NCBI RefSeq assembly: GCF_019320115.1
Contig: NC_089581.1
Location: forward strand, 68,924,485 to 68,988,484
Reading direction: 5' to 3'
DNA: 64,000 bases
DNA from: Miscanthus floridulus
Taxonomy: Eukaryota; Streptophyta; Magnoliopsida; Poales; Poaceae
Each line of letters begins with the position of its first letter. Within the stretch, counting starts at the first letter, position 1. The notes beneath the pieces were generated by a model. It saw only the letters and a list, made by a program, of their open reading frames with translations. It ran no database searches and had not been told where the DNA came from. The position numbers and the translations under genes are program-made. This document shows positions 11,375-23,000 of this stretch, piece after piece.

Positions 11375-11653
11375 CATGACCCGGCTATTTTTACCTTTAA
11401 CATTCTGAAGATCTGAGGTACGAGGGAACCTTGAATGTACCTCATGTCTATTTTGTGACTGTCCTCTGCTTCAACACGAAATTCGTGCAAGTCTTGGAGC
11501 TTTGTTAGACCTCCAATGCTATGAATTAATTGGACCAATTTTATCTGCATCTGCATGTAACTGTCGCTGGCTAATAAATGTGTTCATGCATCTTGGTTAC
11601 TCTTTGAATCTACAGCTTTGCAAGCCAAGAACCTGTAGATTGCACAAGGTAGT
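11375..11653 (-). pseudogene. NLR leucine-rich-repeat fragment, right-arm copy
   Basis: Mirror copy of the fragment in the left arm. The longest open stretch on the minus strand contains IHSIGGLTKLQDLHEFRVEA, differing from the left copy by a few residues (RSIGG/HSIGG, EFHV/EFRV). It has the same frame breaks. Confidence 0.6.
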
Positions 11654-13500
11654 ATCATTAGATTTGGGAAGTCCACATAGAGGGCAATCTCACTGAACTT
11701 TTTGTTGATTATTAGTAGACTGAATCATCCCCTACTTACTTAAATCATCCCTTTCATTCAGAAACTAATCCAGTTCAATTAATATGTGAATTCATAAACT
11801 TCATATTTATCTGCTTTATGAAATCTGTCAGTTATTCAGTTGCTCCACAATCTCTTCAGTTACCTAATATGAAATGTCACTGTCATCATTACCCAGATTT
11901 CTGACTTTTGAAATTTGGGTTTCACAGTGATGATGTTTTCACTACCTCTCTTGTACCATCACAAAATAGTCCATGTATATTATGAACGCGATAGATCTGA
12001 CCCGTGCATGGCTTGCCATTTTGTTTTAATTGTTAACCACAGTTTAATACACCTCTGATAGGCACATCAAGGCCGTCGCGTGCCATCAAGGTGTTTGTTG
12101 TAGTCCTATAGATATTGGCACTCCATTTGTAGGTAAATTCTGTGACCGGTGGATAATTGGCATGATTCTTTTTTACTTTTGAGTTTCTGATATGTGCCTA
12201 ATGATTTACTAGTTTTGATCTTGTTTGTATAAAAAATACATGGAAGTCCAATGATAATAAACAGCGAGACTTTGTGCAGATTTATATTTGTGGTTTTGGT
12301 CATGATTATTTTTACCTATGGGTTTGTGTTGGTTACACTGTATGTTCCTTCAGGGTTTGTGTAGTGCAGGTCTAATGGAAGTTCAGATTGGTTACTTCCT
12401 GGTTCTGGAAAAATAAAAGTCAGAAAATCTATTGGTTTATTCACTGATGCGAATTTAGATTGTTGTAGCTGGATATGAGAGGAGTTCCCGGAGATTTTTA
12501 ATTCCTATGGTCGTATAGATTGGATACTTCCCAGCATTTTGGAAAATAGAAGTGAAAATCTATTGGTTTCACTTATGCGAATTGAGATTGATGTAGTTGG
12601 ATTTGAGAGGAATTCCTAGAGACTTAATTCCTATGGTCCTAAAAGACTATCTTAAATGCATCATCTAGAGAATGTTTTAGAATAGAGAGCATAGTGAACA
12701 TGATTATTATAGTCTGAAGTTCGTTGCTTTGATTATTATTACTCAAGATGATGATTGTGTGCAAACAACCTGTTGTGAAGAACAAATCAAAACATTGTTT
12801 TTTTTTCAAGGTACTACACACTGCAAACTTGGATTACCTTAGTCTTTTTATTCCCATGCACGTGCAACTTAATTTGGTTTTAGGCTAAAAGTTTGCCTTA
12901 TTGAGTTTCATGTAGTTTCATATAGCTGTTCAGATGTGCAGCCAGTGTGCCTCTTGTTCTGGTTCTGTACCCCATGCTCAAGATGTTGCAGATCCAAGAT
13001 CTAAAATATGAAGAAGGGTGGCCTTGGTATACCAGTCTATATGAAGCAAACTGATAATTCAAAGAGATGGTTAGTTCTAAAAGGTTGAGGAATGAATTAA
13101 TCTTGTTACGGTGATATGAACTTTTATGTGCATATGCACAAATGTACAATAATATAAATGCATACCTTGATGATTGCAAACCATCAATTATAATTTTAGC
13201 CATGCACAAAATTTAATTTATAATATTGATATTCTGAACATCACGCTCGCATTGTCGTTTTTTTGTAACGGTATAACATGTTCATGCATAAATTATTAGG
13301 GCATCATTTGTTCCCATTGCAACGCATGAAAAGGTCTATACAGTAGAGTTGGTGAGCCTACGATGCCGCGCTCTCTATGACTGTTAATTTCACAAACTTT
13401 GCTTTTTGAATTAAATGCCATTTTAACATCGGTATTTAATTTCACAATATTGTTATCTTATCATGCGATCCGTGTGTTTTTATTACAAAAGCTTTGTTGT

Positions 13501-13531
13501 CCCGTAGCAACGCACGGGCATGCTACCTAGT
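13501..13531 (+). mobile_element. Helitron-like 3' terminus (right arm)
   Basis: CCCGTAGCAACGCACGGG (13501-13518) can fold with a CCCGT/ACGGG stem and is followed by CATGCTACCTAGT, giving CTAG at 13527-13530. This matches the Helitron 3' end structure. No 5' TC end or Rep/helicase sequence was found. Confidence 0.5.
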
Positions 13532-13724
13532 AACATAATAATGCTCACATTCCTATCATCCACGTTACCTAAAATCAATATATGAAATGGGCTTTTAGAT
13601 GACTACCTTCAGTCAGGCTTTAGGACTTTCTGGTATTGATGTATCAAAATCCATGTTAACAATTCGGGTTTTTTGAACCATATACCATTACAATTTTGTG
13701 AGTTTGGAGATACGCCATTACAAT

Positions 13725-14344
13725 AAAGAACATGGTAGACATGTGAAAGATAATTTGAAAACGGCAATGGGAACTGACCCAATAAAGAACATGGTAGACA
13801 TGTGAAAGAACAAAAAAATCCTATACATTCATTTAAAAAAGTCGCTCAAAAAATATATTATACAAAGTTTCATTCTCTTTAGAGAGGCGGACCAGTAAAG
13901 GTAAAGAACATGGTTTACACATGTACTCCTGTTATTAACGCAAAAGCATCTAAGTTGGTAGGCATACCTGTTGGTTGCTTGTCTCCGGCAAATCTATGGA
14001 CAGGCAAAGCAGCGTGGTCGCCCTGTCGTGTGCTTGGATGAGTAAAAGCCACGGATCTGGGATGGGCGAGGCGGTGGCACGACGTTGCAGCGGGAGAGGG
14101 CAGCACGCCTACTCGCTAGGCCTTCTCCTTCTCGGCACGGCCTTGCTGCGACGACGTGGCTTCGCGACAGGGAGGGAGAACAGGCGCGGCGTGGGCGAAA
14201 CGGAGTGAGGACGACAGCGAGGTCGACGGCACAGGCGCGAACAGCGAGGTCGATGGTGCATGCCGGTGCTGGTGCAGGCGCAGAGGATGATGGTGCGGTG
14301 GCGCGAGGGTAGGGAGAGAAAGGAGGCGTCGGCGTGGCGAGCAT
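13725..14344. other. Right flank of the inverted repeat, then a GC-rich patch without a clear gene
   Basis: The first about 90 bases hold the direct repeats that flank the right arm. From about 13990 the DNA is GC-rich and gives open frames in several phases; none shows a domain. It leads directly into a MATH-BTB fragment. Confidence 0.35.
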
Positions 14345-14530
14345 GGGTATGCCATGGAGAGGCTGAAGTTGAACCGCGCCAACATGCTCTGCAGCTACAT
14401 AAGAGATGCACGTATGGCCATCACTACACTGGACCTTGCAGACAAACATGGCTGCCCTAGGCTCAGCGAGGCGTGCAAGAAGTTCCTCATGGACCACTTC
14501 AGTTTGGATGGGGCAAAGGCGTTGCTATCT
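14345..14530 (+). pseudogene. MATH-BTB (BPM-type) protein fragment, post-BTB region
   Basis: The frame reads MERLKLNRANMLCSYIRDAR, then ITTLDLADKHGC and RLSEACKKFL. This is the BACK-like segment just after the BTB domain in grass MATH-BTB proteins, which are CUL3 substrate adaptors. The same segment is seen in the copy at 38281-39398 (MERLKLVCEDRLCTHINVA, LALAEQHRCHGLKEA). No MATH or BTB core precedes it, only GC-rich unrelated sequence, and after about 14530 the frame runs into AT-rich DNA. It is best read as a captured or left-over exon piece. Confidence 0.65.
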
Positions 14531-14689
14531 CTGTTCTATTCTAAGTGCTACTACTGCATAATTTTCTTTTGGCGTTTTATTATCAATTCTATATATGCAT
14601 GTAGCAGCATGCACCTCCTATCCCACTTTGAGACATTTTGTAATCAGTTGCTTTATAATATATATCAATGTTATGTTTGACAAGGTCGC

Positions 14690-17450
14690 TGCTTGATCTA
14701 TTGTATCTTGTATTTATTAGTGCTAGTATACCTGATGTGATGTTAACTTTACCAGCATGATAGGTAGCTGTTGTTCCTCTGCAAAGCAAAAGCTCATGCT
14801 TCTGTGCGATTTGCTTTTTTAATTACAACATACATGCAAATAAATGTAAACGAACTTAATGCTACACCCAAAAAATGCATTTCCAGTTTGTCATTTTGCA
14901 TGTTGGCAAAGAGAGGGAAAATACAGTAGGATCTGGGAATAAGCAACAATCTTGAAATCTTGGCTCTATTTTCGACCTCATCATGCCATCACCCAAAATT
15001 CACTCCCTAGTCTGGAAAACCTTTATCTATCCAAAAACACAACAAAAAAAAAGTCGAAGAGTAGACGTGCAATAGTAGAGCCACAACATTCTTTCCGCCC
15101 TTGGTGCCAAGCCTAAAAGGATGGCGAAGTTAAGCTCATATAGGATCTATATTTTCAAGATTTTTGTCACCTCAATGTATCGCATGAGTTCAGTGCAAAA
15201 ACGATGGCGAAGTAAGCTCATATATAGGCGATTAAGATTTTTATCACCTGAAAATTAACAAAATGTTCCTTTATCAAAAAAAATATGATCTATATTTATA
15301 TTTATATAAGAAATGCCATGAGTGCAATGCTACAGCATAATTGCTATGCCATTAAATTCCAGAAGTTAGATGAAATGTCCAGGCAGAGACACCGGCACTT
15401 GTTAGGATAAGGAAATATACAAAGAAGGCTTAACAGACTGCATAATTACAAGTGGCATTGCAATTGTTTGGAAAATAAGGTCAAGGTGTGAGTTGACTAA
15501 AAACAATGACCAACGACCATTGGGAACTAAATGTGACCAAAGAAAATACAAATAATACATCCTACACAGATTATTTACCTCATCTCCCATACGGCCAAGA
15601 CTCGAGTTTCAACTTTGGAAGTGCATTAGGATGTCAACACACAGGAATGACTGGTAAATCATAAAACAATAACAGATAAAGTATATGGCTGTTGGGCTAT
15701 ATACTTATATGTGATCACTAATCAAGGTGCATTTGATTAGCTTGACAAATAAGAAAAAAAAGTTACTATAGGTTCACCTTTGAAATAGGCGACAAAACAA
15801 ATCCATGGATAAGGAAGTTGGCATCCTTGCTGCCATGTTACTCCCACTTTGGATGAACACCTAAGAAATATCTTGATTATCAATTAATCATTGCGCCAGG
15901 TCTGTAAGTTTTGGTATTCAACATCAAAAGAAGTATTCTTATTACTTTATTTCCCTACAAGCATTCAAGAAACTATTTGTTGTAAATGAGACTATATGGA
16001 ATAGGAAGAATTTTAATTGTATTTAACAATGCATCATTAGCAAGCCATCCTGTGTATGGACATAGTCATTTAATCTTCCGACTATTTAATGTTCAGGAAC
16101 TGTTACCAAGCAAATAATCCAGCTACGTAATCAAAACCATAAAAATACTGATTGGAAGGGAAGGATGCAACAATCCTACTCCTATCCATGTGGCATACAC
16201 ATTGGCCCAGCCTTATAGTACAAATAATGTTGAAGGGCAGAATGTTCTGGAGTTACCAAAAATGGGACACACCTTTGTATATGTTACTATAGCAACTTGG
16301 AAACTTCTGTCTTCATTTTTTTCCTTGAGACCTCAAGGGTTCTTGTTGCTAGGGAAAATATCGAGCTGGGGAAATGAATCTGCGGATGTAAGACACCAAA
16401 AAAATTCAGTGTGCCGGTTTGAACAGATATACCCCTAAGTAAATTGGAACACCCACCAAATCACCCCCTATGTCCACACAAATAAACATATATATGATCT
16501 TCTAAACCACAGGCAATAAATAACAGAGAAGAACAAAAGAAATCCCAGCACTGCAGGTTCTATAACTAATGGTGTCACTAACTGTTTTTTTGGCAATAAA
16601 CAGTAAAGAATGTGGTTCAATTTGAAATATGGTTTTCTTAATTTTGTAGTGAATGTATGCGTAGCTACACCAGTTTTCCCTATAGATATAATTGAATAAA
16701 TAGTGTCCAGAACAACAATTCACACGATGGTAACTGCATACATGATAATCTACAAAAAAAATCATCTTTTCTTCAACTGTACACCTGTTATTACTAAGCA
16801 GTACTATTTTTGAGTTGGACCTATAAAAGAAAAGAAGAATAGTAAAAATGAAGTTGTGGAGCACTAAACCTGCAACAGCGAATCAATTTTCCCATCGCCT
16901 AAGTATTCTGCAGAATGATGATTTCAAAAATTTGAGTGCCATATACATAATGGTGCCCACTCCAGCAACAACATTCCTATATATATAAATATATTGGTAA
17001 GGCTCATAATTACCTACAGGGTTCAGCAGGAAAATAAATTTACACATTTGTATAGGGAGTGGCCCTTATTGTTTACCTTGAAACCTACAGCATGTCAACC
17101 AAAAAAAGGACATTGTTGGTCCTTTGTTGGGCCATGTCCATAAATCGTTCAACATTGTAGGTGTTCATGTGCTAATTTCATAAGCAGTTGTTGCGTCTCT
17201 ATATATATAAACCAATAATCTGACATTAGTAAGGCATACTACAATTAATGCAGCCAACTATGAACAAACAGAGTGGAAATCCAATGCATACCTGCCTCAG
17301 TCTTGAGTTAGCCTTGGCGTCATCTACTGGAAACACAGGTGCGTGGCTGAAAAGGAAACATAGGCATAACAGAAATTGATGAATCGTGGAGTGGCGGAAG
17401 AAAGGGGATTAGGGAGAGGATCTATGGATCCAACCTATCACCGAAAGATT
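14690..17450. other. AT-rich stretch with no supported gene
   Basis: Short open frames only, none with a recognisable domain. It contains long A or T runs and fragments suggestive of old transposons, but I see no paired termini. Confidence 0.4.
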
Positions 17451-17459
17451 CACCAAGTC

Positions 17460-18185
17460 GCTAGCCAATGTGGCATGAGGACGCACGCCATCCCCATCCA
17501 GAGGGGCGTCGGCCGTACGACGACTCTGCGGGCCAAGATCGAGTGGCGGTAAATCCCATGTAGGGAACCAAGAGGAAAGGAGCAATTAAAGAACAAAACA
17601 AAACCCTGGAATCATATAAGATCATACAAAACATCAGACAAGAGGAAGGATTGGGAGGGGAGCGGTGGGGAGGGGAGAGTTGATCGGTACCATGGAAGAG
17701 AGTTGAGGGGGAGGAGAGGCGTTGGGGGAGGGCAATGGGTGGTGAAGTCGTCGTGGCTGCCACAGGTCGCATTCATTGCAAAGGGAGGAGCCGCCGCCGG
17801 AGGGGAGGGTGCTCGTCGCTGAGAGAAGCTACCACCAAAGAGGAGGAGCGGCTGCCGAGAGCATGGTCATCACAGGAAGGAATGGTCGATGGATCCGATC
17901 GCGGTCGTCACAGGTTGGATGCGACGATGGAGCAGGCGCGCAAGGCGAGGATGACGGCGCTGCCGCATGGGGGAGAGAGCGGGATCTCACGAAGGGAAGC
18001 ACACGCGTGGCAGAGGGGGAGCGAGCGGGATCTCGCGATGAGAAGCAGAGCGGGATCTCGAGCGAGCATGCGAAGTGGAGGAAGTAGAGCGATGAGGCGG
18101 GCTCGCGTGCAATCGGTCCCACATGCCGGCGCCTTTCATTGGAGTCGCGGGAGGATATCGCACGGACGGAAGGGATAAGCGACCC
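17460..18185. other. GC-rich block with overlapping low-complexity frames
   Basis: Strong shift to GC and CpG with frames open on both strands, rich in Arg, Gly, Ser and Pro and without domains. The words GAGCGGGATCTCGCGA and GAGCGGGATCTCAC repeat. It could be a promoter or 5' exon of a lost gene, or the GC-rich end of a transposon. I do not assign a product. Confidence 0.3.
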
Positions 18186-18418
18186 GAACAAAAGTCGCAC
18201 CAAAAAATTGTCTTACTTTTGTTCTTTTTAGTTGTAAGGAAATTTTTCGCTGCCTTGAGCGCCCCTTGTTTTTTGAGTTCTTTGGTTTCCTCGCTCCTTT
18301 CTAGAAGTTTTTTTTGTGGTAAAAGGCCTTGTACACATCTTTTTAATACAATAGGTAGCTCTCCTATTGTGATCATTTCTAAAAAAAACAAAGAAACACA
18401 AAAAAAAGTAATCGAGCC
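18186..18418 (+). mobile_element. Possible LINE 3' end with A-rich tail
   Basis: T-rich sequence with TTTTTAATACAATAGGTAGC and CTCTCCTATTGTGATC, followed by a run of A broken by C and G, resembles the 3' untranslated end and tail of grass L1-type LINEs. No coding part remains and target duplications are not clear. Confidence 0.35.
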
Positions 18419-18636
18419 GTAACTCCTGCCACTAGTGCTTCTATCAAGAAACTAATTGTGTCGTAACCTCAGGGGCTGAAGACATGTAGTGCACCGAGAA
18501 AACTATCAGCTGCCACACGCAACTGGCAACTCCCTCTTCCAGTCTTCCCCAAGGCAACCACCAGCCGCCACGATATCGAGACCCCAGCCAATCAGTACAC
18601 TTCTGATTTGGAGCAAATTAATAGCCACATTTTTCT

Positions 18637-18645
18637 TATATATGC
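18637..18645 (+). promoter_or_regulatory. TATA-like box of the thaumatin-like pseudogene
   Basis: TTATATATG lies about 50 bases before the ATG at 18691, a position compatible with a plant TATA box and a short 5' UTR. Confidence 0.4.
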
Positions 18646-19120
18646 TCACTTCAGTTGAACTATTGATCGGCGGTTGCATTTCCAGCAGCAATGGCCACGT
18701 TGTCCAAGACGCAGGAAACTCTGGCCTTGATGGCGCTCGTCGTGCTCGCCAACGCCGCCGTCGCTGCAGGCGACGACACATCTTCCTGCCCCAAGCTCAC
18801 CCTCCACAACCTCTATCCATACCCGGTCTGGCCGCTCATCACCGCCAACACCGGGTACCCCTCCGTCGCCGGCACTGATGACGCCCGACTCGATGGGAAC
18901 AGCGAGGGCCTGGTGACCATGGTGCTGCCGTAAGGCGCATCATCGGGCCGCGTGGTGACGCGCACGGGGTGCGCTGACGATGATGGCATGTCGGCGTGTG
19001 ATGACGACTGTGCTCCGCAGTGCGAGACCGGCAACGCGCCGCCGGCGACGGTGGCGCAGGTGAGCGTGGGCGGGTCCAGCGGGGGGTGCAGTGCCCGACG
19101 TTGGGGTGTGTCGTGGACCT

Positions 19121-20098
19121 TGTTGGATATAATATGGGCTTGGCCCATATAATATTTAATAAATCAAATAAAACTCTATGGTACGTAACATTAAGCGTTG
19201 TATGGTTTAATACCATACGGGATTTTGACTGAACGTTGACTCAGCTTATATGGTTGGAAATTATTCATCTAAATTGATAAGCTGAGAAAAGGGTAAAGGC
19301 GTGCCACACGCGCGTGCGCCGCCACCGCCGCATGCCGGGCCATGGTAGGCAGGCGGCGAGTGGGTGGGCGTAGGCAGTCTTTTGCCACTTAATCCACATA
19401 ATCACGGGAGTTACTCCCTTTGATGGTGGAGGCGAACAGATTGCGTCAGTTACTGTCCTTTTCGCTTCCATTTCTCTGTCTCCTAGGATTCTCCGCTGCC
19501 TCTCTCCCTTCCCGTCGCAGCCATATATCCGCAGTCCTCCATTAGTCCAGATCTTAGTCCTTCACAACCGCTCCCGAGAGAAACCACATTTCAGCAAGGT
19601 ACGGGAGAGCAGGTGCCTCTGGAACCCTCGCCCTCTTGAGAACCTTGCACGGGGTGTGCGGCGATCAGGTTTTTGGGGAGCGATCCACGACTGCTCGTCC
19701 ACAACGTACTTCTTCCTGGTGGTGATCGCTCTTGGATCCCGTCCTCTTCCTGGTGATTGCCTGCGGAACAACAAGGCGTCTTCTTCCTGGTGATCTGTTC
19801 GTGGGACTGCACTACGAATATCGTCCTGCACCGACTATGGTCTGTGACTTCGAGCAACGCACTATATCGACTAGTGCGAATGGAGCCTCTGATGCCCTCG
19901 GCATGGGACCCTCCGCTAGGGTACAGTCTAATCTTTCTGATTATTGTAATCTGCGCTTTTACTGTATTTATCTATATGTCATCTTTGCATGCTGTAGCGT
20001 TCGTTAAAGATATACACATGTACATATATGCCGTGATGAACCTGCTGATGTTATTTTTCTGGATTAAACTGATAATGAAAATGCCTAAATTTCTAACA
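19121..20098 (+). repeat. Copia 5' LTR (978 bp)
   Basis: Starts TGTTGGATATAATATGGG and ends TTTCTAACA. Paired with 24590-25621. The usual initiator-tRNA complement is not obvious after its end (ATCCAAAAACC follows). Confidence 0.88.
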
Positions 20099-23000
20099 AT
20101 CCAAAAACCTAATGTTAGGCAATTTTTTGTCAGTGGTTTTGCTGCTGCTTTGAAGTCCAATAATTTTGATGGCAAGAATTTCATGATATGGTGTGCCAAG
20201 ATGGTATTGTGGTTGACTGCAATGAACTGCTATCATGCCGCACAGGGGAAGCCTGAACAGTTTACTCCTAAGGAGGAGAAAAAGTTCTTGGTTGCCGATA
20301 ACCTGTTTCGAGGCGCCATGATCAGTGCACTTCATCCCAAGTATGAGAAAAACTACATATCTAGCACATCAGGCAAAGAGTTATGGGATGCTCTTGAGGC
20401 AAAGTTTGGAGTTTCTGATGCTAGCAGTGAGCTATACCTTATGGAGCAGCTGTATGATTACAAAATGGTTGAAAACCGTTCTGTGGTCAAACAGGATCAT
20501 GAGATACAGGCGCTAGCAAAGGAACTAGAACATTTCCCATGTTTGTTGCCCGACAAGTTTGTGTTCGGCGGTATAATCGCTAAGTTGCCACCTTCTTGGA
20601 GGGATTTTGCTACTTCTCTAAAACACAAGAGATAAGAGTTTAGCATGGCTGAGCTTATTTTATCTCCTGATGTTGAGGAGAGGGCGAGAGCAAAAGACAA
20701 CCGTGGAAAAGGAGTTGAGTCTTCCGCTGCCAATATGGTGCAGAAGAAAAACTCATTTGCATCTCGTAATAAAAAGATGAAAAACATGCAAGAGAACAAC
20801 AATGCAAAGCCTAAGCAAACTGAACAGTTTAAGAAGAAAAACAACAAGAAAGGTGGAGGTTGCTTTGTTGGTGGGAGTGATGAACATTGGGCAAGTGCGT
20901 GCCCAGGCCGCAAATATAAGCAAGAAAAGAAATCAGCAAATGTGATAATTAGCGAGACTGGAGGAGGAACATCAGGGTATGGTAATTCTTTACCTTTTGT
21001 TCTCTTAGTTTGTCTTTCACCTGAGTGGTGGATGGACAACGGTGCTAATATTCACGTGTGTGCTAATGTTTCTTTGTTTACTTTCTATTAGGTCGGCAGG
21101 ACTAGAGCCTTGCTCGTGGGAAATTGTTCGCATGCGCGTGTTCTTGGTGCTGGTATGGTCGTTCTGAAGTTTACTTTAGGAAAGACGGTGCTATTAAAGA
21201 ACATGCAGCATGTCCCCTCCATCGAGAAGAATCTTGTTAACACTTCTCAGATGTGTCGCGATGGATTTAAAATTGTGCTTGAGTCCAATAAATGTGTTGT
21301 GTCGAAACATGGAACATTTGTTGGAAAAGGTTATGATTGCGGAGGCTTGTTCTGCTTATCTTTGCTTGATGATGTGTGTAATAAAGTGGTGAACAATGTT
21401 AATGTTTTAGATGAGTCGAATATATGGCATTCACGACTTTGTCACATTAATTTTGGCAGTCTCACGCGGCTTGCAAATCTGAATTTAATCCTAAAATTTA
21501 ACTTAGCCAAAGATTCTCAGTGCCAGGTGTGTGTGTGTGTGCAATCGAAGCAACCACGCAAGCCTCACAAGGCTGCTGAGGCGAGGAACTTGGCACCATT
21601 AGAAATCACGCATTCTGATTTATGCGAAATGAATGGTGAATTGACTAAAGGCGGTAGACGATACTTCATGACATTTATAGATGATTGTACTAGATTTTGC
21701 TACGTGTATTTATTGAAAACTAAAGATGAAGTGTTGCATTATTTTAAAGTCTATAAAGTTGAGGTAGAAAATCAACTTGAGAAGAAAATCAAGCGTTTGT
21801 GGTCCGATCGCGGGGAAGAATATTTTTCAAATGAATTTTCTGAGTTCTGCGCGGTGCATGGAATTATTCATGAGAGGATGCCACCATACTCACCACAGTC
21901 CAATGGGACTACAGAGAGAAAGAACCGCACTCTAACTGATTTGGTAAATGCCATGTTAGAGACTGTGGGGCTATCTAAGGAATGGTGGGGTGAGGCTATA
22001 TTGACTGCATGTCATGTCCTGAATAGAGTGCCCACAAAGAACAAAGAAATTACACCATTCGATGAATGGGAGAAGAAGAGATTAAATCTCTCTTACCTAC
22101 GAACTTGGGGTTGTTTGGCAAAGATGAATGTGCCAATAAACAAAAAGAGAAAGTTTGGACCAAAGACTGTTGATTGTGTCTTTCTTGGTTATACTATTCA
22201 CAGCGTGGGTTATAGATTTTTAATCATAAACTCTAGTGTTCCTGAGATGGTTGTTGATACAATCATGGAATCTAGAGACGCTATATTGTTTTTAGAATGA
22301 TTTTTCCATGAAAAATGCACCTAGCACGACTAGTCATAAATTTATAATTCTCCATGAGCATGAAAATTTTATTCCGATAGAATAAACTAAGGAACCCTAT
22401 ATGCAAAATCCTGAGGAGGATGACATTATAGTCACAAGAAAAAGTAAGAGACAGAGGACTACAAAGTCTTTTGGTGATGACTATATTGTGTACCTTGTGG
22501 ATGACACACCAACAACCATTGAAGAGGCATATTCCTCTCCTAATGCTGACTTATGGAAGGAAGCAGTACGGAGTGAGATGGATTCTATTATGTCTAATAG
22601 AACTTAGGAAATTGTTGATCGTCCCTATGGGTGCAAACCTATAGGGTGCAAGTGGGTGTTCAAGAAAAATCTTAGGCCTAATGATACTATCGAGAGGTAC
22701 AAGGCAAGGCTTGTGGCCAAGGGTTATACTCAAAAGGAAGGTGAGGATTTCTTTAATACTTATTCACCGGTTGCTCGATTGACCATAATTCAAGTTTTTC
22801 TTTCCCTGGCAGCCTCTTATGGTCTTATCATTCATCAAATGGACGTTAAGACAGCTTTCCTACATGGAGAGTTAGATGAGGAGATCTATATGGATCAGTT
22901 AGATGGGTTTGTAGCAAATGGTCAATAAGATAAGGTGTGTAAATTATTAAAGTCATTATATGGCTTGAAACAAGCTACTAAGCAGTGGCATGAGAAGTTC

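Larger units (their letters stand above)
11281..13724 (-). repeat. Long inverted repeat, right arm
   Basis: Reverse complement of 8768-11212 with scattered substitutions and small length differences. It ends at GCCATTACAAT (13714-13724). Directly outside is a 30-bp direct repeat containing AAAGAACATGGTAGACATG at 13721-13750 and 13780-13809. Confidence 0.9.

Noticed and set aside
8768..13724. Mirror-image assembly artefact
   Set aside because: The arms differ by scattered substitutions and small length changes, which a duplicated contig would not show.
17735..18178. A 147-codon plus-strand protein
   Set aside because: Low-complexity Arg/Gly/Ser frame in a GC-rich block, with equally long frames on the other strand and no domain.
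18691..19120. A natural small (about 16-kDa) thaumatin-like protein
   Set aside because: Small forms keep a continuous frame; here there is an in-frame TAA and a frame change where the central part is missing.
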